In this document: one piece after another, positions 57,680-64,000 of the stretch
How the letters are laid out: each line of letters begins with the position of its first letter
Numbering within the stretch: the stretch's first letter is position 1
Assembly: GCA_018287875.1 (NCBI GenBank)
Contig: JAGVVL010000001.1
Location: 6,572,001 to 6,636,000, forward strand
Length of the DNA stretch: 64,000 nucleotides
Direction: 5' to 3'
Source: Nigrospora sphaerica
Taxonomy: Eukaryota > Ascomycota > Sordariomycetes > Amphisphaeriales > Apiosporaceae
Program-made: the position numbers and the translations under genes
The notes under the pieces: generated by a model
What the model was told of the DNA's origin: nothing
Database searches by the model: none
What the model saw: only the letters and a program-made list of their open reading frames with translations

Positions 57680-57743
<64 letters not shown>

Positions 57744-60229
57744 GGGAGCCCTTCTCACGACGGCGGCGTCGCACCTCGTGGAGCTTCTCGCGCAGGGTGA
57801 CTACGTCGCCCTCAAGACGGGCCTGCTCCTTGCCGCCGCTGAGCTCCTCGAGGGTCTTGGTCTCGAGGACCTTGGCGCCATCGGCGTTGTGCACGAGGCG
57901 CTGGACATTGGGCAGGTAGGCCCACGAGTAGACGGCGCCGAGGGCGAGGACGGAGCCGAAGAGGATGAAGATGAGGCCCTGGCGGGTACGGTTCGTGTAG
58001 CCGGCGTTGACGCCGTAGACGGCGAGCAGGGCAAGGACGGAGCCCGTCTTGCCAGCGGCGGCCGAGATGCCGTGGCAGGTGCAGCGGTAGCAGGTCGGGA
58101 AGATCTCGGCGGGGATGACAAAGGTCAGCGTGTTGGCGCCGAAGTTGAAGGTGAAGTGGCAAACGGCGACCATGGCCACCGTGACCGGGTAGTAGCCCGT
58201 GTGCGCGACGCCGTAGTAGATGGCGCCCGTCATGACAAAGAGTGCGGCGAGCACGAGGAAGGAGACGGTGAGCCACTGCTTGCGCGGCAGCCGGTTGGCA
58301 CAGAAGATGAAGCAGGTGCCGCCGGCGATGGAGCTGATGGACACGGTGAGCAGGTACTGCTTGGACTGCTCGAGGAGCACGTCGTAGAGCGTGTTACAGG
58401 GCTGTGTCGCGTCCGTCTGCCAGACAGGCAGGCCCTGGGCCGCCCAGCCCGGGACGGTCGAGCGCCCGCCCGGGAGGGACGAGTCCCAGCAGGGCAGGCG
58501 CGAGTCGATGGCGAGGGGAAGCGAGGGCGCCCACAGGTCCGAGAGCGTTCTGCGGCTGTCCAGAGAGAAGCCATAGAAGCCCACATCCAGGCTAGAGGTG
58601 GATAAAGTCAACATCGTCCCAAAAGAGGAGGTCTGGGGGATTTATCCCCTGATAAGGAGAAGAAGAGGAACAAAAGGAGGCGGCGTTGCCTACGGCGGAC
58701 AGCTTACATGAACCAAGTGATGGAGGTTCCTAGTAGACGAAGTGACAGTCAGTCTTCGCGTTTTTGTGCATCGAAAGGTACGTCAGGCTTACCCAACAAG
58801 TAATACCAGTTCCCATCCCGGATAAAGTAGTTGTGCAGATCCTCCTTGGAGAACTGGAGGGGCATGGGCCGGGGCGAGGTTGTCAGGGTTGCGTGGGACG
58901 GGTGCAGCGACATGCCATTGCGGGGCGTGCTCTGGGACTCGTAGACGCGGCGGGTGTCGCGCAGGGCGGTGCCGGGCTTGTTCTTGACCTCAAGCTGGTA
59001 CAGGCCGCAGTCGTAGAGGAAAAAGCGGAAGATGATGGCCAGGAGAGCGGGCACGGCGCCCGAGCCGATAACGATGCGCCAGATGCCGTCGACAATCTTC
59101 TTGCACTCTTCCTCGTGGGCCGTGTTGAGGCCGCATTGCATGGCGCTCAGCTGATATTCCTTCTCGCGGCCCAGAAGAACCCATAGACCGACCAACTGGG
59201 CCAGAGCCTGGCCCATGGGTTGCATGAGGAAGACGGACCCCAACATGGTGGCACGCGATTGCGTGCTGGCCCATTCCGCGGTGATGATGGCACTGAGGGG
59301 ATACTCAGCCCCAATCCCTGCCGCCGGCGGAAAGCCAATTAGTGGTGTGTCCTCGGGGGGTGGGCGGAACGGGGACCAGAATTAAGGGGGGCTTCGCCCC
59401 CTATCTGGAGGGATGGAGTTCTTACCAACACCCATGACGAAGCGCCACTAGACTCGAAACATCAGCATACACGGTCAGCCCATGGCCGCCGAGGGAGAGC
59501 CGACGGCACGGCAGGGACGGGAACATACAAAAATGAAGAGACCTATAAAGGACATATCGTTGTAGCCGAAGCTGCTGGTGGCCACGCCAATGGTAGACAC
59601 AATGACAAGCACGAGCTCGATGCCATAGAGGCGGGTCCGGCCATAGTAGTCGGCCAAGAAGCCGAACAGCAGCTGGCCAAAGATGGAGCCGAGGAGGGTG
59701 AGGAGGTTAATGAGTAGGCTGGGGTAGTGGTTGTGGGGGAAGTATACGAAGGAGATGGAGGCCATGATAACGTTGGTCGAGAAGAGGTTGTAGCTACAGA
59801 CGCGCAAGGGGGAAAGGGCGTCAGTACGGCAGACCGAAGCCGGACGGACCCCGGTCAATATAACTCTCATGGCACGCAACGCAGCTACTCACGAATCGGT
59901 CAGGAAGCCCGAGGCGGCGACGCCCCAGATCCTGAGGTTCCAATTGTTGAGATCGAGCTCATAGCGTAACTGGCGGCGATCCTGCCCAGAGTTAGTATGG
60001 CTGGGGGAGGAGAGGAAGATGGGGTGAGGTAGAAGGACTATAGGAGGAGGAAACATGTGGAGAGGGAGAGAAGACCGGGGAGCCGGAAGGAAAGGACGAG
60101 GGGAAAAGAACGGGGGAGGAGCGGCGGCGGCTCGGGCCAACGTGCCTGCAGATCACGGGGCGGGAGGGCGGAGCTGTCAAAGCCCAGGTAGCCCCGGTTC
60201 CTCCGCGCTTCACCATATACGTCGTCCAT
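57535..60229 (-). CDS. phosphate:H+ symporter-type MFS transporter (Pho84-like) with polyalanine tail
   Basis: This is a plasma-membrane MFS transporter of the phosphate symporter family. Seven exons (60229-60146, 59981-59893, 59793-59529, 59447-59426, 59317-58793, 58729-58708, 58591-57535) join in frame to 687 aa. Two of them are only 22 nt long. The hallmark NWNLRIWGVAASGFLTDSYN opens TM1. FGFLADYYGRTRLYGIELV (MFS loop), the FMGVGIGAEYPLSAIITAEW match (here FVMGVGIGAEYP), GSVFLMQPMGQ, WFILDVGFYGFSLDS and FVIPAEIFPTCYRCTCHGIS follow. The cytosolic tail ends in 27 consecutive alanines (57741-57661), then GPHLPPMSPPSMQW and the stop. Intron 1 appears to use a GC donor (CAG|GCACGT), since no GT there gives the right phase. 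The start ATG is the first in its frame after an upstream stop. Confidence 0.85.
57661..57741 (-). repeat. GCN trinucleotide repeat encoding 27 alanines
   Basis: Eighty-one bases of uninterrupted alanine codons, mostly GCC with GCT at one end, in the C-terminal tail of the phosphate transporter. Its length is likely to vary between strains. Confidence 0.9.
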
Positions 60230-61783
60230 GGCCGCCAGGCCGCCCAGCCCAAAGAGCCGGGAACCGGGTGCCGGAGGCCCCGACGGCGTTAGCGACGGCC
60301 GAGTTGGAGGTAGGAGGGGCTGCGTTCAGGGCCGGGAAGGAGTGGACAAGAAATTCAGGGCCCGAACGGATCCATGTAGCAGTAGTAGTGTTGGTAGCAG
60401 TTGCCGCACGGGTAGATGTCCATACGTAGAGTAGAGTAAGGAGCCGGGGGGACAGCAACAGCAAGCAACACCGGGGGATGAGAGCGAGGACGAGGACGAG
60501 GTGGGGAAAGGCGGAACGGTTATGCTAGGTAGGGAAGGATACGAATATGGACGGGACGGGCGGGCTCGTTCCAATCCGCAGGCGGCCCAGGCTACCTAAG
60601 TCCGTCGTGGGGTGTAGGTGTATGTGTAAATCGTGGGTGAGAGGGAGACGCAGGCTGGTCCATCTGCAGCCGCTCCTTCCCGATGCAGCGGAACCGAACG
60701 CGCTGGCAATCCGGAAAGAACGTGGGAGAGGGGGGGGAAGGGGGCCGTAGGAAAGGAAAAAAATATGGAGTCGTTCCTGGAGAAGGGACAAATATGAATG
60801 CCCGTTTACGCCGTACCGTCGTCGAAAGCGGGCGATCCCAACCTGGCGCGGTGGGGTAGAAGAAGCTGAAGCTGAAAGGAAGAGCGCGTGGCGTTGCGGC
60901 CAGCCAACTGCGTCTTATCGTCGTTTCTTAGACGCGACCCATGCCAGCCCCCAAAGTCCCAAGTCCCCTCTTTCCTCCTTCCCTTCCTTGCCCCCCCCAA
61001 TATCATCTTTCCTCCACGCCGACCATACCCCAACCCAGCATATCTCTCTCTCCACCGCCAAGAAGGTCGCGGGTGCGAGCGTAGCGTGCCCGTGAATCTA
61101 GATCCCCATACGTCCCCGCCTGTACGGTACTTTTCTTCTCTGCTTCCCTGGACGCCTTCGCCCCAGGAAGGGAAAGTCGAGGCGGCCGGCCGGCCGTAGG
61201 AAAAGGCTGGGGGAAAGGGCGGGGGGGGGGCAGACTTCGGCTGAGCCCCCGCCAGACCGATCTGCCATGCAGTTTTCGAAGTCGTCCTCCCCTCGTTCCG
61301 TCTTTATGGACCCTGCGGGACCCCTGCCATGATATACATGTCGACGGCGAGTTAGGCAGTGGCATCCGCAGCCCAGACCCGCAACCCCGTGCCCGAGGCA
61401 TGGCCTATCTGTCGCCCGTTGCTCCCCGCTCAGCCCACGGGCACCCACCCGTCGGGGACTGGCCAGGAAGTTAGTTACATGCGATTAGCCTGTGGCTATA
61501 TTTGTCCCGGGATGGGGGGGGGAAAGGATGCCATAGTCCCGAGGGTCATGGTTACGGCCATCCAAGCGTGTTTCGACGGAACATGGATGACGGCGGATGG
61601 GGGAAACCAGGGTCCCGGCTCCGGGGCGCTGGGCGCATCCTTAGATAGCCCCAGTCGGCGGTAGATTTGTTTACCATGTGCTTGGTTTCTAGAGCCTGAT
61701 TGGTCCCGTGGGTTTTAAACAATCCTTCCACCCATGTTCCTTCTCTACTCCCATCATCTTCTCGTAGGCCCAAAAGTGCATAC

Positions 61784-61834
61784 GCGCACACGCACACGCA
61801 CACGCACACGCACACGCATATACATACGCACACG
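61784..61834. repeat. (CACACG)n/(CA)n microsatellite
   Basis: Short hexanucleotide-like CACGCA units ending in a CATATACATACG stretch; intergenic. Confidence 0.85.
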
Positions 61835-62208
61835 CCTTTTCCCCGTTGTATGCAGGCTCGGAGCAGCAGTCCAGCTTCTTCCGTCCATCCATCCGTACCC
61901 TGGATCCTATCCAATCCCATACCCACAACGTATCTAGGGAGGGGGGCACATGGCTGCATGTGTCTATCCATTCAATACGCAGCTGAATTTTGACAGACAG
62001 ACCACCGTCGCCTGGGGTAGGCGGGCAGAAACGCCCTCCCCTCCCCCAGTGGCGCGAACTTAGCCATTGGCCGACCCCATGACACACACATGGATTGCAT
62101 GCAATGGACGAGACGAAACCGGGGGAAGGGGAAGAGAAAGTATGGCTAGGTGTTCGTCACCCGTTCGCTGTCGTTGGGGTGCTTAGGACGGTATGCTTTG
62201 CCCATACT

Positions 62209-62227
62209 AGAGAGAGAGAGAGAGAGA

Positions 62228-62263
<36 letters not shown>
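62209..62263. repeat. (GA)n-(GT)n-(GA)n compound microsatellite
   Basis: About 20 bp of GA, then about 16 bp of GT, then about 20 bp of GA, giving an almost symmetrical purine-rich strand. The GA parts are mirror-type sequences able in principle to form triplex. Confidence 0.9.
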
Positions 62264-62847
62264 ACCATCTGCTACTGCTTCGACGGGCCTGTCGGTGGGT
62301 CGGCCGTTCTATCTCCAGGCTAGGTAGGTATCCATCCCCGCCCCATGTTGCCCTGGAAGCCCTTGAAGCGTATACCTTCTTTTTGCCCACGCACGTCCAT
62401 GGATACTCCCCCCTCCAGTCCACACCCAACTTCTGTCCTTCTTAGTAGGCCGTGGGCGAGAGCAAGCAACAAAAAACCGGACGCACATTACCTGAGGTCT
62501 TAGGGCACGGGTGACCAAAGTGACGGGACTGCCGGCATCTATTCATAGATGCCGTGGTGAAGAAGTTTGGGTGCTCCCAGACGCATTTCATCTCGTAACC
62601 GCTGTGACAGCAGCATTTTCCTGGTAAACCTTTTTCCCTTCTTCACCAGCTTTAGCTGGCCCCCCCCCCCGACGGCCATGCTCTTCGGTGGCACGCAGCA
62701 CCCGTGAAAGCCGAAAGCCGACGACGACGACGACGACCAAGACAAAAAACCCGACCTCTCAGCCACCTCTTCAGCTTTTATCCCTTCCCCTTCTTGCCTT
62801 TTTCCGGGCGTGTGCTATGCTGCCGCGGCGAGTCGCCGTCGACCGAC

Positions 62848-62884
62848 TCGCCCTCGCCCTCGCCCTCGCCCTCGCCCTCGCCCG
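62848..62884 (+). repeat. (CTCGCC)n hexanucleotide repeat
   Basis: Six or so CCCTCG/CTCGCC units directly upstream of the last gene's ATG, thus in its promoter or 5' leader. Confidence 0.85.
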
Positions 62885-62932
62885 CGCGCCCGTGCGTCTC
62901 TGCCCGCCGTCGCCGGATGCGGCCGCCTCTTG

Positions 62933-64000
62933 ATGCGCGGGTTGAACGGCCACCACCAGCGCCGCCACCGCCCGACGACCGCCTTATCGCCCCCGTTCCC
63001 CTCGTTCGCCCGCGGCTCGCCGCCCATCCACGCCCCCGCCGCCCGTTCCCCGCCGAGCCCCGCCGGCGCCTACCGGTCCCCCGACTCGGCCCCGACCGCC
63101 GAGTTGTCGTCGCCGCCCGGCCAGTTCCGGCCTCTCGATCTAGGCCCGCCTGGCTACCAAGCAACCCTGTGCGTTTCCCCAACCCTCCCCTCACCGGTGT
63201 TCGTCCCCCCATGTGCGCTTTGCCTTTTGGTGGCTGCGACGTCCTTTTCCCCCCGCTGACCTACCGTGGCCCGAAAAGTGTGTTGTTTGAGGGCTCGCCG
63301 GACGAGAGGACTGTCTACCTTGGCCCTTGGGAGGTGGTCGGAAGCGACCCACGGCGCGTTGTATGGCGCTGTAGCTACCAACTAGAGCTAGTCGAGCACT
63401 TTCGTAAGCCGCTCTCTGCTTCTTCTTTAGCCGTTGCCAGCCGTGGCTAAAAAGAAAACCCCCGGCGCTTCCCCCAGTCCCCCTTTCCTCGCCCTCAGCC
63501 GCCGACACCATCGCGCATACGCTGCACTCGCGCCACCGCCAGTTTTCGGACCCGTGCCAGCTGGAGCAGTTTGTCGCCTTCCGGGAGCGGCACCGCGTGC
63601 GCTACACGGCGGCCGACGGCGTCGTGACGCTGGACCAGCTGGCCGAGGTCCGGTACGAGTTCACGACGGTCGAGGCGGCCATCCACTTCCAGGGGGACCT
63701 GCGGCGCAAGGACCTGGTCGACTGCTTCGACGTCGACGTCGTCTGGTCCGACGCGCAGGGCCGCACCGACGCCTTCGGCAACGTCCGCGGCCTCGGCACC
63801 GTGCAGCGCCTCAAGCTCTGGAGCGACCGCCAGACCTCGGCCCACTCCCTCACCGTGCTCGCCAACCGCGCCGACGGCCGCTACCGCGAGTACCCCGTCG
63901 ACGCCTTCGAGGGCGCCATCGCCACGCGCGACGACCGCCGCCGCACCTTGCGCCTCAACGCCCGCGCCCGCCGCGGTAGCGCCCCCGACGGCCGCCGGAA
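62933..64000 (+). CDS. unrecognised fungal protein, 3' end beyond the window
   Basis: Three exons can be followed: 62933-63168, 63279-63403 and 63499 to the window edge. They keep frame and give about 288 residues without a stop. Residues 1-78 are Ser/Pro/His-rich and low complexity (LSPPFPSFARGSPP, SPPSPAGAYRSPD, then GQFRPLDLGPPGYQA). The rest looks folded: VLFEGSPDERTVYLGPWEVV, WRCSYQLELVEHFPADTIAH, RQFSDPCQLEQFVAFRERHR, YTAADGVVTLDQLAEVRYEF, HFQGDLRRKDLVDCFDVDVV, then RGLGTVQRLKLWSDR. The first acceptor is AAAAG at 63278, chosen because it follows a CTGAC branch site and keeps frame. I do not recognise a known domain. The evenly mixed hydrophobic pattern and good splice signals argue that it is a real gene. 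Confidence 0.65.

Larger units (their letters stand above)
60230..62932. other. divergent intergenic region, no gene seen
   Basis: It lies between the phosphate transporter start (-) and the last gene (+). It contains (CACACG)n (61784-61834), a GA-GT-GA sandwich (62209-62263), GCTAGGTAGGTA (62319-62330) and (CTCGCC)n (62848-62884), the last one 50 bp before the next ATG. No frame has recognisable similarity. Confidence 0.5.

Noticed and set aside
1..64000. Secondary-metabolite cluster, transposons, tRNA genes
   Set aside because: I looked for synthase, transposase and integrase motifs and for tRNA-like stems with a GTTCRANNC loop and saw none. A dedicated tRNA or repeat scan would be needed to exclude them fully.

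Overview
The window looks like nuclear DNA of a filamentous ascomycete (Pezizomycotina, most likely Sordariomycetes). The evidence is GC-rich coding DNA, many short introns (about 50-110 nt) with GTRNGT donors and CTAAC/CTGAC-like branch points, a Zn2Cys6 regulator with a fungal transcription-factor domain, and fungal-type Nup84, Npr3, Cox19, Cmc4, Sft2 and Pho84-like genes. I saw no transposon, AT-rich RIP tract, tRNA, rRNA or CRISPR array. Exon models were read by eye from splice signals. Every complete multi-exon model below keeps frame across all its junctions, apart from the uncertain first exon of CMC4.

Layout, left to right. 1380-2688 (+) is the THO-complex WD40 protein Tex1/THOC3. 4271-7678 (+) is a 915-aa Zn2Cys6 transcription factor. 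9966-12311 (+) is an unusual 666-aa fusion of a Pro/His-rich N-terminus, a putative FAR1/WRKY-GCM1-like zinc module and a glutathione S-transferase. 12912-15946 (-) is nucleoporin Nup84/Nup107. 17195-17640 (-) is the twin-CX9C protein Cmc4, with a 13-nt microexon. 19621-20015 (+) is SUMO. 20986-23768 (-) is a three-LIM-domain protein. 28097-30192 (+) is a monocarboxylate-transporter-family MFS protein in nine exons. 30336-32832 (-) is a mitochondrial alpha-beta fused succinate-CoA ligase whose beta half has lost much of its nucleotide-binding lobe. 33229-33766 (-) is Cox19. 35007-35774 (+) is a cysteine-rich, probably GPI-anchored secreted protein. 36589-38952 (+) is Npr3. 39827-41353 (-) is a bHLH regulator (Rtg3/GlcD-gamma type). 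48280-49510 (+) is Sft2. 53434-56035 (+) is a La-motif RNA-binding protein (Sro9/LARP1 type). 57535-60229 (-) is a phosphate/H+ symporter with a 27-alanine tail. 62933 to the window end (+) is a partial gene I do not recognise.

There is no gene cluster in the metabolic sense; these are mostly housekeeping and regulatory genes separated by long intergenic stretches (up to about 7 kb). Themes recur, probably by chance: mitochondrial biogenesis (Cmc4, Cox19, the succinate-CoA ligase fusion) and nutrient/TOR signalling (Npr3, the Rtg3-like factor, the La-motif protein, the phosphate transporter). Intergenic DNA repeatedly carries a short TAGGTAGG/TACCTAGGTA motif and many microsatellites.

The two most unusual objects are the zinc-module/GST chimera and the degenerate alpha-beta succinate-CoA ligase.
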